A stretch of 64,000 nt of DNA, from NCBI GenBank assembly GCA_004764695.1, contig SMSO01000006.1, positions 1,096,859 to 1,160,858 of the forward strand, in the 5' to 3' direction. The stretch is from Schizochytrium sp. TIO01. Lineage: Eukaryota; Sar; Bigyra; Thraustochytrida; Thraustochytriidae. Below the pieces are notes generated by a model. It saw nothing but the letters and a program-made list of their open reading frames with translations, was not told where the DNA came from and searched no databases. Made by a program: the position numbers and the translations under genes. Shown here piece after piece: positions 1-9,486 of the stretch (position 1 is its first letter; each line of letters starts with the position of its first letter).

Positions 1-89
1 CACATCTCCACTGACGTACCTGGTTGATCGAAGCGATAGACTTTATTGCAAATCCAAATCACCTCAGGCTGATCTTGAGGAACAAAGCA

Positions 90-2042
90 ATGAGCGAGGA
101 CGACGGTATGCGCGAGTCTAGTGTGGTTTACATCAGCGACAACGAAAGCAATGATGAAGGCAATGATCCATCATCTCGCTTAGGTAGGCCCAGGTCTCCG
201 TCGAGGGCAAATGATATTGCTAAGGGAGATCTTCTGCAGGAGTCTCGACAAAATGAGGAGCTCGGAGAAGCTGCGAGCCCCTCACATCGAGCCGAAGAAG
301 ACAGCCATGAGGACAACCAGGAAGATGACCTGGAAGACGTACGAACGACACAAGGAGACGGTGATGACGCGGAGTCTGTGAACCAAGAACGCGACGAAGA
401 AACGCAACATGGCTATGACGCCCATAATTCGAATGACAGCGAGAAGGAGGAGGACGCAGGGCAAGAGGAGCGCGTAAAGCGGAGAGGCGAAGCCAAGAGA
501 ACGAATAATTCTCAACGTCAAAATGTTGAATCAGACGGTTTAGCGAGAAAGGCCAGAGCTGTGCTCATGAAAATTATCAATTATCTTCATGAACATAAGA
601 TAAAACCTCCTCAGGTTTTAACAGTTCAATTTTTCAAGACTACCAACGGTAAGCAACTAAGACTAAACAATAAACGCGTCTCTGCAAGAGCTATTAGGTA
701 TGGACCTGGACTTATTTGGGATGATATCAGGCCCCTCGTTTCTGGCACGGACGTTCATGAAGATAAAAGAGCAGAAGCACTCAACAAACTCCTTGCTGCG
801 GACGATCGCGGGTTCGAAATCAAGAAGTTGGAGCGATTTGAAGGAAGGGAGGACAACATGATTGGGTCGTTCGAGATTCATTTCAATGAAGAAATGACTT
901 CCACACATTCAGACTTGGCTGATGCTCGTAACGAATCGGATGAAAGCGAAGGAGAGGCTTCGGATGATGAGGACTCAGATGACGAGGAGCATCAAGGATC
1001 TCCGTCAAAGAAGAAGCAGAAAAGAAAGAAGGGTCTAACTACAGATCAGTCAATAATTGTGAGGATTATCAAAAGGATTGTTCGTCTCACGTCTCAGACT
1101 TCCGCGCCTCGGGAAGTTGTCTATGGCAAACCTTTGAAGGGTGGTAGTGGTGTTCAAATAAGGGTTGATAATAAGCACATCCCAGCAAGATATGTTCACT
1201 CCAAGGCTGGGCCCTCGCTAGATGCAATTAGGGCACTGACTTGCAACTGTGACAGCATTGATCAGCAAACTAATGTAATCAACGGCATCCTCGAGGCTGC
1301 TGGCTGCCAAGTCAGAGTCCGCAAGGTAAACTTCACCAAGGCCGAAGAAAGCGAAGACAAGGTCTTTGGCACTTTCAGAATCGAAATGCCAAAGTCAGGA
1401 TCGCCCAGCTTGAGGAGGGCATCCACGGAGGCTGCAAGGGATGATGATTTGCCCCGGAGGAAGTCAAAACGTCTTCAGAAGGAAACCAGTTTTTTTCGTG
1501 ACCCTGAACACTGTCGCGGTTCTAAACGCATACGGGAAACGGATCGTGGTGCGGGTACAGGTACTTTGTCGCAGAAGGCTTCATCGAAGAAGGCTTCAAC
1601 CCGAAGTAGCAGTGAGAACACTCAAAGCAATCCCATGCGCGAATGCAGAAGAAAGGCTGATATAGAGGGCGCCACTTCGCCTACTCTGGGTGCAACCCAA
1701 CGTGTCAGTAGCAGTAGCAGTAGCCGCAGCGATACAAACGGCGCGAACAATAGTCGTAGCGATGGTGATGCACATATCCCGCCTGGCCAGACTGCTGCCC
1801 AAAGTGTCAGTAGCAGCAGCCGTGACAGTACGAGCAACCAAGGGGATGCAAGCGTTCCCATTCCGCCTATTTCCGAGAGGTTCTCAAGAGAATCTTCCCA
1901 AAGCAACAATGACTCGCCATCTGTTGTTCCTAATCATGTGTTCAGAGAAGTTTTGCAGAGCCTGTCCACGGAAGCACAGGTGGAAATAGGAAATGGTTGG
2001 ATTTCCCGTTATGTTCTTAGTGAACCACACTCTAATAAATGA
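90..2042 (+). CDS. Two-domain acidic nuclear-type protein, paralogue 1 of a local unnamed family
   Basis: I do not recognise a named family. The 650-aa product starts at ATG 90, the first ATG after an in-frame stop at 12-14. Residues 12-15 are VVYI followed by SDNESNDE, which resembles a SUMO-interacting motif. An acidic Ser/Glu-rich region follows. Two homologous ~115-residue domains lie at about 154-268 and 322-436. They share an initial helix, a PPQV-type strand, a PG-hydrophobic-xDxIR motif, and a final GSFEIHF or GTFRIEM strand. The linker is acidic and ends in a basic KKKQKRKK tract that could be a nuclear localisation signal. The Ser-rich C-terminus is diverged: it keeps a helix near FREVLQSLSTEAQ but not the LQLLKES ending of the other paralogues. 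It has no introns. Nuclear location is inferred; that it is a real gene is supported by conservation with its three neighbours. Confidence 0.85.
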   Translation: MSEDDGMRESSVVYISDNESNDEGNDPSSRLGRPRSPSRANDIAKGDLLQESRQNEELGEAASPSHRAEEDSHEDNQEDDLEDVRTTQGDGDDAESVNQERDEETQHGYDAHNSNDSEKEEDAGQEERVKRRGEAKRTNNSQRQNVESDGLARKARAVLMKIINYLHEHKIKPPQVLTVQFFKTTNGKQLRLNNKRVSARAIRYGPGLIWDDIRPLVSGTDVHEDKRAEALNKLLAADDRGFEIKKLERFEGREDNMIGSFEIHFNEEMTSTHSDLADARNESDESEGEASDDEDSDDEEHQGSPSKKKQKRKKGLTTDQSIIVRIIKRIVRLTSQTSAPREVVYGKPLKGGSGVQIRVDNKHIPARYVHSKAGPSLDAIRALTCNCDSIDQQTNVINGILEAAGCQVRVRKVNFTKAEESEDKVFGTFRIEMPKSGSPSLRRASTEAARDDDLPRRKSKRLQKETSFFRDPEHCRGSKRIRETDRGAGTGTLSQKASSKKASTRSSSENTQSNPMRECRRKADIEGATSPTLGATQRVSSSSSSRSDTNGANNSRSDGDAHIPPGQTAAQSVSSSSRDSTSNQGDASVPIPPISERFSRESSQSNNDSPSVVPNHVFREVLQSLSTEAQVEIGNGWISRYVLSEPHSNK

Positions 2043-2872
2043 ATCATTTTCTCTTTAAGATGAGAGTGTTCTAAGTCTTAGATAATCTTTCCAGCTTTCA
2101 CTCACATAAAAAAATAGGTATTAAATCAGTCTTTCTTTCTAAGATTTATATTTGAGGTCTCAAACCAGCTGCTGAGATCGCAAATCAAAGAGTCGTGAAG
2201 ACAACACACCATTGGACCCCTCGGCATACTATTCTAAGTCCCCATCGACTGCTGAAAGACGATAATGATCAGCTTGAGGTTGACTGTAAAGATGAAGGCA
2301 AGGGTCTTGATGAAGGTTTTAAGAAGGCTGATTTAAGAGTTAGCGAACTTCTGTCCTGGAGAATGAATTGCAGGAAAAGGATCCATGTAGTAATTAAGGA
2401 GATTCAGAAATTCTTGAAGGGTTTTAGAGATAATCGATGGGGTTAGGCTAATTCAACTACTTCAACCATCAATTCAAGTTACACCATACTTGGATGTAGG
2501 TAGTCTGTAGTCACACTTCTGGTTCTTAATCTCTGGCATCCATATGAATCTGGCTGCCTACTCTTGCTCTATTGTAAACCTGATGTCTTCTGGGGTTTCG
2601 CACAGGGGCGCCAAGAACTCTGGCAATTTCTTGTCCACTAGTTCCTTCGATTGGAGATCTCAGCGCATCTTTCAACAGCACAGTATTTCGAAACCAACAA
2701 GGTCGATTTAAAAGTATATCGTGTCGTGTGGTCTTGCATAAGACCCTACTAGCTAGCTATGGATGAAACTGACAGCATGAGCATAGTAAATATAGTTCAG
2801 TTTTCAAGAAAATACAATCTATATATGTAATTATTTTGGCTACTATTCTTAAGATCACACTTATTGGGATTA
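2043..2872. other. Intergenic, 830 bp, with possible coding debris
   Basis: No intact gene is visible. A 64-codon run after the GTG at 2195 (to 2446, + strand) and a short minus-strand stretch around 2510-2660 (reading LVDKKLPEFLAPLCETPED and interrupted by a stop) look coding-like but match nothing I know. The right end is the 3' flank of the next, inverted paralogue and holds a conserved AAGTGTGATCTT sequence (minus strand, about 2850-2861). Confidence 0.4.
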
Positions 2873-4165
2873 TCAAAACTTCTTTACGTTCGCGAAACTT
2901 TCTTTTAGGAGCTGAAGTTTTACATCATTGGGAGATATTTTGAACAAGAATTCGAATCTTCTCCTAGCAGCCTCTTCTTCTGCAGTGCTACTTTGAAAAA
3001 TATCACTTGAGGCCGTATCCGGCGTGTTTGTGTCCATAGCGTCTACACCACCTCGGCTGCTGCTGCTTGTGCTACCACATTCACTACGAATGGTACTGGT
3101 GGTGCCATCCCCTCTATGAGTGCTGCTACTGACGCCTGGGACGGGAGTTTGGGCAGACAAATTAGACGAAGTTTTTCTGGCACCTACGTTTTGGTGTCGA
3201 CGTTTGGGACTGCGACTGTATTGGCTACTATTGGAACCTCGTCGATGACGCTTCGGTTTGTTGCTGGGAATTTCTTGAACTTTTCTTCTTCTATCAAACT
3301 TCCTCGCCGCTGAGTCTGATTGTTTGGGAGTCGATTCATCATTTATGTGCATCTCAAAAGTCCCAACAAGGTTGTTCTCGCTTGCCTCGTATGTCTTGAG
3401 ATTAAGAACTGTGAAATTACAATCGCTAGTGTCAAGAGCTCCGTTGAGTACAGTAGTTGTCTCGTGAATATTCTTGCTAGAGATGAGGACCTTAATAGCA
3501 TCCCAAATCCTTCCAGGGTTGTAGTTAAGATCTCTTTTTTTGACACGATTTTGGTTTAGCTTCAATATAATACGGCTGCTTTCCCTGGAAAACACAACGT
3601 GAATCGGCCGAGAGAAGTTTTGCTTATGTTTAGCAACATATCTGAAAATCTTTGCAATTGCAGATTTGGCTTTCTTTTCAGTATGATTTAGAACAGCAGC
3701 TTGAAGTTGTGCTCCGCGACCTTTGATGCTATTTACCTCGCTTCTTGGGCCAGAAGTTCTCCCCTGGTTTGCCTTATCCTGATGTGTGCCATGCGGATCT
3801 ACATTATCATCCTCCCCGTTGGCATCCCGACCAATTGGCGTATTATCTTCTTCTTCGGAAGATACCTCGTCATATAACTCCTGCGTACTTGCTGGGACTT
3901 CCTGGTCACCATCTTGTGTGTCCACATGATCATCTTCCTGGGTTTGACCTGGCACTCTCACGCCTCCTACGAGCTCCGTGTCTATTCGAGACCTGGACTC
4001 ACGCTTTGAAGCATTTTTCACAAGAACTTCCCCCTCCTGCTCCTTCTCTTCTGCTGAAGGTCTAGACCTATCAAAACGAGGTGTTGAAGCATTGGCCTTG
4101 TCATCACTGTCGCTGCAGGAAGTGGAGGTCTTGCCCGCCTCGTGCATACCGTTGCCCGAGCTCAT
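2873..4165 (-). CDS. Single-domain member of the local paralogue family
   Basis: The 430-aa product starts at the ATG at 4165-4163. An acidic/Ser N-terminus begins MSSGNGMHEAG; it has SCSDSDD but lacks the hydrophobic SIM core seen in paralogues 1 and 4. Only one copy of the ~115-aa family domain is present (about residues 164-275: KKAKSAIAKIF to GTFEMHIND). It is followed by basic tracts (RRRK, KPKRHRR, SPKRR) consistent with nuclear import, a Ser/Thr-rich stretch, and the conserved C-terminal helix RRFEFLFKISPNDVKLQLLK ending in KF. Its stop (TGA) falls one codon before the GlyStop of paralogues 3 and 4 because of a G-to-T difference in an otherwise conserved end. The gene is inverted relative to its sisters and divergent from the next one. 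No introns are seen. Function unknown; reality as a coding gene well supported by divergence that preserves the protein pattern. Confidence 0.85.
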   Translation of the reverse strand: MSSGNGMHEAGKTSTSCSDSDDKANASTPRFDRSRPSAEEKEQEGEVLVKNASKRESRSRIDTELVGGVRVPGQTQEDDHVDTQDGDQEVPASTQELYDEVSSEEEDNTPIGRDANGEDDNVDPHGTHQDKANQGRTSGPRSEVNSIKGRGAQLQAAVLNHTEKKAKSAIAKIFRYVAKHKQNFSRPIHVVFSRESSRIILKLNQNRVKKRDLNYNPGRIWDAIKVLISSKNIHETTTVLNGALDTSDCNFTVLNLKTYEASENNLVGTFEMHINDESTPKQSDSAARKFDRRRKVQEIPSNKPKRHRRGSNSSQYSRSPKRRHQNVGARKTSSNLSAQTPVPGVSSSTHRGDGTTSTIRSECGSTSSSSRGGVDAMDTNTPDTASSDIFQSSTAEEEAARRRFEFLFKISPNDVKLQLLKESFANVKKF

Positions 4166-4463
4166 CGTCTATCACCCAAACCTATTCAGGAATTGCAGTC
4201 TTCGTCGACTTGAACTTACCTCTACAATCACAGTAACTAATGTGAGGGACGCCTTCGAAAGCTGAAAACACTGATATTGATCCACCTTGCCTTCTTACCA
4301 CAAACTGTTCCTGCCCTCTGCCAACTGGTAAGCAAAACATCCACCATGCTACGCTCTGAAAACCCAACTTAACACATACAGGCGGGGGCCGCTCTCAAGG
4401 CTGGACTGCTCCCACTCACACCATACCCTCCTCAGCAGCCAAGAAAGTGAAATCAATGGTCGG

Positions 4464-4504
4464 CCAATCATGTGAGGAAGGGACTGTGTCTGTCCTCTGA
4501 TTGG
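4464..4504. promoter_or_regulatory. Inverted pair of CCAAT boxes in a divergent promoter
   Basis: CCAAT at 4464-4468 and ATTGG at 4500-4504 face each other in the 672-bp interval between the divergent paralogues (ATGs at 4165 and 4838). Paired CCAAT boxes are typical NF-Y sites; a shared bidirectional promoter is inferred, not shown. Confidence 0.35.
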
Positions 4505-4837
4505 CTCTGGCCTATGCTCGAGAGGGACATCAATGTAGTTGCGTGAATTTCATTTGAAGGATTGGAGCTCTTTCTGGAGGCTCGAGATCGAGAGCCTGCT
4601 CAAAGTCTCTCCCGTCTAACCAATTACAGAATTCGGTAAAAGTCTTAACCAACAATAAAATAAACATGGATAGACAGGAGTGCCAAAAACTCGAAGGAAA
4701 GCGAAGGCAAAGTGAAAGTCGATAGAAACTAAATCCATTTTCGGGAGACAGAGAACGAGCTTCACGATTACTGAGGGAGAGCAAGCGTCGACGGAGCAGG
4801 AGCCCGGCAGCAAGGAGACAACCCCACCAGCAAAAAG

Positions 4838-6535
4838 ATGGCTGAGTTGTGCCACCTTAGCGACAGTGATTCAGACAACGACCTAGAATTGAAAGAGAAG
4901 AAAGGCAAGCCTCGACGAGAGCCACAGCTCGCGGAGGCGTCGACCTCGTCTACTCAAGCGCAGGGAAATGACCAGGAAGGTGAACGAGCGTCACAGAGTA
5001 CGCAGTCTGCGTCTAACTCATTAAAAGAAAAGCGCAACCTTGGCGAAACCCAACCTGGTGGGGACGACGACGAATCGACTGTAGACGGGGAAGAGGCTCC
5101 GGGCTCAAGGAGCAAGGTAGATAATACCGAAGGACGCCGAGCTCAACGTCGAAATGCTGAATCAGACGATTTATCGAGAAAGGCCAGAGCTGTGCTCATG
5201 AAAATTATCAATTATCTTCATAAACATAAGATAAAACCTCCTCAGGTTTTAACAGTTCAATTTTTCAAGACTACCAACGGTACGCAACTAAGACTAAACA
5301 ATTCTCGCGTCTCTGCAAGAGATATTGGGTATGGACCTGGACTTATTTGGGATGATATCAGCCCCCTCGTTTCTGGCACGGACGCTCATGAAGATAAAAG
5401 AGCAGAAGCACTCAACAAACTCCTTGCTGCGGACGATCGCGGGTTCGAAATCGAGAAGTTGGAGCGATTTGAAGGAAGAAAGGACAACATGATTGGGTCG
5501 TTCGAGATTCATTTCAATGAAGAAATGACTTTCACACATTCAGACTTGGCTAATGCTCGTAACGAATCGGATGAAAGCGAAGGAGAGGCTTCGGATGATG
5601 AGGACTCAGATGATGAGGACGCAGATAATGAGGACGCAGATGATGAAGGGCATCAAAGATCTCCGTCAAAGAAGAAGCAGAAAAGAAAGAAGGGTCTAAC
5701 TACAGCTCAGTCAATAATTGTGAGGGTTATCAAAAGGATTGCTCGTCACACGTCTCAGACCCCCGCGTCTCGGAAAGTTGTCTATGGCAAACCTTTGAAG
5801 GGCGGTAGGGGTGTTCAAATAAGGGTTGGCGATGAGCACATCCCAGCAAAAGATGTTCACTTCGAGGCTGGAGCCTCGCTAGATGCAATCAGGGCACTGA
5901 TCCACAACTGTGACAGCATTGACCAGCAAACCAATGCAATCAACGACATCCTCGAGGATGCTGGTTGCAAAGTCAGAGTCCGCAAGGTAAACTTCACCAA
6001 GGACGAAGAAAGCGAAGACAAGGTCTTTGGCACTTTCAGAATCGAAATGCCAAAGTCAGGATCGCCCAGCTTGAGAAGGGCATCCACGGAGGATGCAGAG
6101 GATGAAGATTCGCGGCCCAGCTCTAGTCGTGTCCAGACGAAAACCTCATTTTATCATAACACTGAGCACTGCCACGGTTCTAAACGCAAACGCGACATGG
6201 ATGCTGGTACAAGTAAAGATAATTTGTCCAAGAAGACTTCACCTCAAGGTGCCAGTAGCAGTAGCCGCAGCGATGCAAACACCGCGAGCATGAGCCATAG
6301 TACTGGTGATGTCAGCAACCAGAGTAAAAATGATGACGGGAGCAAGCGCCGTAAGGGGGTTACCAGTGCAAGCAACACGAGCCAGGGTGATGCAACTGCC
6401 AGCAATACGAACACTTCGGATACTGCAGAAGATGTTGCTACGAGAAGATTTAAATTGTTGTTTGAAATGGCTCCTAAAGATGTACAACTTCAGCTCCTAA
6501 AAGAAAGTCTCGCGAGCATAGAAAAGTTTGGATAA
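4838..6535 (+). CDS. Two-domain acidic nuclear-type protein, paralogue 3
   Basis: The 565-aa product starts at ATG 4838 (MAELCHLSDSDSDNDLE). The family domain occurs twice, at about 115-229 and 293-407. The acidic linker has DED/NED repeats followed by the basic SPSKKKQKRKKG tract. The Ser/Asn-rich tail ends in the conserved helix RRFKLLFEMAPKDVQLQLLK and EKFG. DNA upstream of this ATG (about 4755-4820) aligns with the first codons of paralogue 4, so this copy has lost the ancestral start. It now begins inside the SIM-like segment, and MAELCHL replaces the VVDLCDL of paralogue 4. The domains are nearly identical to paralogue 4, which indicates recent duplication. There is no intron. Function unknown; a nuclear role is inferred from the basic and acidic tracts. 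Confidence 0.87.
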   Translation: MAELCHLSDSDSDNDLELKEKKGKPRREPQLAEASTSSTQAQGNDQEGERASQSTQSASNSLKEKRNLGETQPGGDDDESTVDGEEAPGSRSKVDNTEGRRAQRRNAESDDLSRKARAVLMKIINYLHKHKIKPPQVLTVQFFKTTNGTQLRLNNSRVSARDIGYGPGLIWDDISPLVSGTDAHEDKRAEALNKLLAADDRGFEIEKLERFEGRKDNMIGSFEIHFNEEMTFTHSDLANARNESDESEGEASDDEDSDDEDADNEDADDEGHQRSPSKKKQKRKKGLTTAQSIIVRVIKRIARHTSQTPASRKVVYGKPLKGGRGVQIRVGDEHIPAKDVHFEAGASLDAIRALIHNCDSIDQQTNAINDILEDAGCKVRVRKVNFTKDEESEDKVFGTFRIEMPKSGSPSLRRASTEDAEDEDSRPSSSRVQTKTSFYHNTEHCHGSKRKRDMDAGTSKDNLSKKTSPQGASSSSRSDANTASMSHSTGDVSNQSKNDDGSKRRKGVTSASNTSQGDATASNTNTSDTAEDVATRRFKLLFEMAPKDVQLQLLKESLASIEKFG

Positions 6536-7070
6536 TCCAGCAAGTGTGATCTTGGGAATGCCAGACAAAATAACTACATAAGTAGGCTATAACTTGTTGA
6601 GGATTACATTGGTTTCATTAATTTTGTTCTCAAAGTGTTCTCTATTTTGAAAAACTTCATTTTAACCTCTGAGAAATGAGCGAAGTAAGGTATCGAATCA
6701 GACAGCTAGCCCTTCCACAGTTTTTCATTAGTACCCCACGCAAAGTCATACAACATAGGATTCACCAAACGCAAGCTTACATGTATTGAATCACACGGCC
6801 CTTGGTACATGTGACTATCTGCTATGAGACATCCAGTCCAACCAGATCGAGCCTATCTAATCAACATACTGGAAATCAAAGTCATAACAACTTGAAGTTT
6901 TAAAAAGAGAATCGATGTATGATACAGTTAGAATCATTCATCTCCATGAACATGTGTCTTGGAAGATGGTAGAAGTGAGACTTCCAAGCTAAGAGTCTAT
7001 TAATTTGGGAGCCCAAGTTAAGACTACACGAATTGTTTCAATTCTGGAATGACGACGATAAGTTTATTGA
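6536..7070 (+). repeat. Segmental duplication, 3' flank copy 1
   Basis: This 535-bp segment after paralogue 3 is almost identical to, and exactly as long as, 11461-11995 after paralogue 4. It begins just after the stop and ends at AGTTTATTGA. Its minus strand carries a coding-like stretch (MYQGPCDSIHVSLRL...) that is interrupted here by a stop at 6706-6708 but open in copy 2. Confidence 0.9.
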
Positions 7071-7470
7071 TACAGTATCAGATGGATGCGATTGCAAGCT
7101 TCGAGAATGAAATGGCTCTGTATGAGGAACTGCGACCGCTGATGGGCATTCACGTTCCATTCTACTTGTTCGGTGGAAGGCACATGTTCAACGATTTACT
7201 GATTGCAGTCTTGTGTACCACGGTGACGCACTTTCTCGGCTACCAAAAGCGTCGATCACCAGTGAGATCAAGGGCAAGGCGCGTGCAGCACTGTCAGCTG
7301 TGCACGAGTATGGCGTTGCGCACAATGACATTCGGTTGAACAACTTTGTCGTTGACCACATTGAAGCGGTGAGGGTGATTGACTTCGGCATGTCAACGAT
7401 TGGAGCAAGTGACAAGATGGTTGCAGATGACAATGCTGCTTTTGACAAGCTCTTTGCGTTTGTTGAATAA
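7071..7470 (+). pseudogene. Broken protein-kinase-like gene fragment
   Basis: Two frames read as one kinase-like protein. The first (from about 7082) gives SFENEMALYEELRPLMG, the conserved start of a divergent kinase-like family. The second (to the stop at 7468-7470) gives LVYHGDALSRL, then HNDIRLNNFVV with the catalytic HxDxRxxN, then VRVIDFG with the metal-binding DFG. They are joined only by a -1 shift near 7186-7200. The N-lobe nucleotide-binding loop and lysine are absent, and the left border is the duplication breakpoint. The style resembles the kinase-like domains often attached to Crinkler-type proteins in oomycetes and fungi; that assignment is from memory of the family pattern. I judge it a truncated, frameshifted relic. 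Confidence 0.65.
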
Positions 7471-7536
7471 TAATAAAAAATCAAACAAACGAGCAAAGTT
7501 TAACATTTAACATTTAAGTTTTAGTTTTAGTTGGAA

Positions 7537-8109
7537 TCAATCTTTAAAATCGGCGGGACGCGATGGGGACTCACCGCCGAGGTACGCACACATTTCTGGA
7601 AAGTGGCGATTGTAGTACAAGCATGCACGAAAACACTGAGCAACACTGCGCATCTCACCGCCATAAGGATTTTGACCAAAAGGGAAGAATTTTGTCGCCA
7701 CATGCAGGCGCAAAGCATGCGCTCTCACCTCCCTCCTCAAACAATCCGAGTAAAGCTTGACAGGAACTCTTTCCATTTCACAAGGAAGGCGATTTATCGG
7801 TGGGTAATAGGCCCCTCCTAGACGGTTATAATGATATAGCGCCACGCGTAAAGGAGAAACAGGATTGAGATTTATTACTGCAGCAATCCATTTGGAGTCT
7901 GAATCAATCGAACTTTCTACGCAAATATGAGCATCACATGGCCAGTTCGTGATAAGTTGCAACAAGTCAAATAACACATGCACAATACTGAATGATCTAG
8001 ACACGTTACTATCATAACCTTTATGCCCCGTAAAGGAAATCGTGAGAAAACGAGGACGTGCGATGCACACGCACTTTTTTAATATCGCACGCATTGCTTT
8101 TGCATTCAA
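7537..8109 (-). CDS. Orphan 190-aa hypothetical protein inside the copy-1 insertion
   Basis: ATG is at 8109-8107, directly preceded by an in-frame stop, so the frame is closed at the start. No family is recognised, and there is no clear signal peptide or membrane segment. It contains several Cys and aromatic-rich stretches (for example ALYHYNRLGGAYYPPINRLP). It lies entirely inside the 1.2-kb segment found only in duplication copy 1, tail-to-tail with the kinase-like relic (67 bp apart). It could be a real accessory gene, part of the same mobile or decaying unit, or a chance long frame. Its length in AT-rich surroundings favours a coding past. Confidence 0.4.
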   Translation of the reverse strand: MNAKAMRAILKKCVCIARPRFLTISFTGHKGYDSNVSRSFSIVHVLFDLLQLITNWPCDAHICVESSIDSDSKWIAAVINLNPVSPLRVALYHYNRLGGAYYPPINRLPCEMERVPVKLYSDCLRREVRAHALRLHVATKFFPFGQNPYGGEMRSVAQCFRACLYYNRHFPEMCAYLGGESPSRPADFKD

Positions 8110-8262
8110 ATCATCGATAGTAAACGAGAGAAAGAGGAACCTTGTGCTATGTGTACACCGTTCTTCTATCCATTGATCACTGCATTGTTCGATGTTACTA
8201 TAGAACGTAAACGCAAAGCCGTTAATAGCTTGCGATCGTGTACAGAAGTCAGATTGGCAAAT

Positions 8263-8341
8263 GGTATAGAATCAGGTGTTCACGACGAGGGTAATTGATT
8301 TCGGGTCCAATCATTTAGGTCTGTCATGTGCCTTACAGTTT
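8263..8341 (+). pseudogene. Kinase-like DFG remnant in duplicated 60-bp block, copy 1
   Basis: Positions 8270-8341 read NQVFTTRVIDFGSNHLGLSC before a stop at 8342-8344. The VIDFG core matches the activation-segment start of the relic at 7071-7470. The block 8263-8322 is duplicated at 12006-12065. There is a stop immediately upstream (8267-8269), so this is a fragment only. Confidence 0.45.
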
Positions 8342-8651
8342 TAACAGTATGATTTGAGTTCTTCCATATATATACAAGAGTACGCAATTCTTGAGATCTC
8401 AGAATGGCTCTAGTATTCTAGTCTTGTTAAAATAGGACAATAACATCCTTTGATTGCAGCTCTTTTTACATCTATGAATTCCGATAGGTTGGATTAACGC
8501 AGCTAATGCATGACCTACGCATTGTCTTTCTTTTCCTCTTGCTCAGTTACTGTAACAATAGCTATCGCGATACTCAGCAGGTTCCTCTTAATCTGCCCAA
8601 AATATTTTAAAATTACCTACTTGGTGGGCGCTCAAACTGCTCGTGGGATTT

Positions 8652-9023
8652 ATGTTTGGAGTGTGCAGGCACTGTACTCGGACATGGCTGGTGTCTTTTT
8701 TCATAAGCTGGAGTGCTTGTAGGGAGATTTGCTATTCAGTGTACGATCAATCAGATGATGCATCATATCAACTGCTGCTCAACCTACTTCCCCCTGACCA
8801 TTGGAAAGATAGCGGGTCCACCAAATTCACAGTTTTACGTGCAGCGAGTTTTCGAAGAGCCCTCCATGCTGATCTTCATAGTGGAATAAAGGTTTACCAG
8901 ACAATGAACTATTGCACCCCGTTTTGTCAGTTCTGTTCTGGTTTGTTGATTGTAGGTATCTTGTTATGTTATGCTTCGACGCCAATCCGTACACGTAATA
9001 GCAAGCTGAAGGGTGAGAGGTAG
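8652..9023 (+). CDS. Doubtful 123-aa ORF with a hydrophobic C-terminal segment
   Basis: ATG 8652 begins MFGVCRHCTRTWL. The middle (DDASYQLLLNLLPPDHW, then TVLRAASFRRALHADLH) looks coding-like, and a hydrophobic stretch near the end (LLIVGILLCYAST) could be a membrane segment. No family is recognised and no neighbour supports it. It may be a relic or chance. Confidence 0.2.
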   Translation: MFGVCRHCTRTWLVSFFISWSACREICYSVYDQSDDASYQLLLNLLPPDHWKDSGSTKFTVLRAASFRRALHADLHSGIKVYQTMNYCTPFCQFCSGLLIVGILLCYASTPIRTRNSKLKGER

Positions 9024-9486
9024 TTATAACAGCAGGCCCAGCCCTATGCGCCTGTTCGCTCCTACGTTATTGGAAAGGTAGACTGCGCTGCCCCAGGTTT
9101 TCCGGAAAGCCGCGGCACCGCTCTCAAAAATTCCAATTCCTATGCTCCTGCACTTCCCACAGCCCCTCCCAGTCTCTACAGAGACAATGTGAAAGAATTG
9201 CGATTGTCCTCTATCAGGTTTGTGAGGAGGTCAATGTCATTGCAGTCTTAATTCCACTGAGGATTTTCAGTATTAATTTAGAGAGAAAAGTCCATTTAAA
9301 CCGGTTTTTAACACCTTAAAAGCTTTTTCTCCCTCAGACCCCCACTGCAATGTAAACAACTTTTAAAGAAAAGTATTTAAAGCAAGTATTAAAGCAAAAC
9401 CAGAAGCAGCAGTGAAAGCAAAACCATATTAGAATCAGGTCAAGCGTAGAAAGACGCAGAGCGAGCATCACGGTTACTGAGGAACC
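9024..9486. other. Intergenic, 463 bp, upstream of paralogue 4
   Basis: A GC-rich patch (about 9040-9190) is followed by an A-rich leader. The last ~60 bp align with 4750-4820 upstream of paralogue 3. No RNA gene or clear promoter element is seen. Confidence 0.4.
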
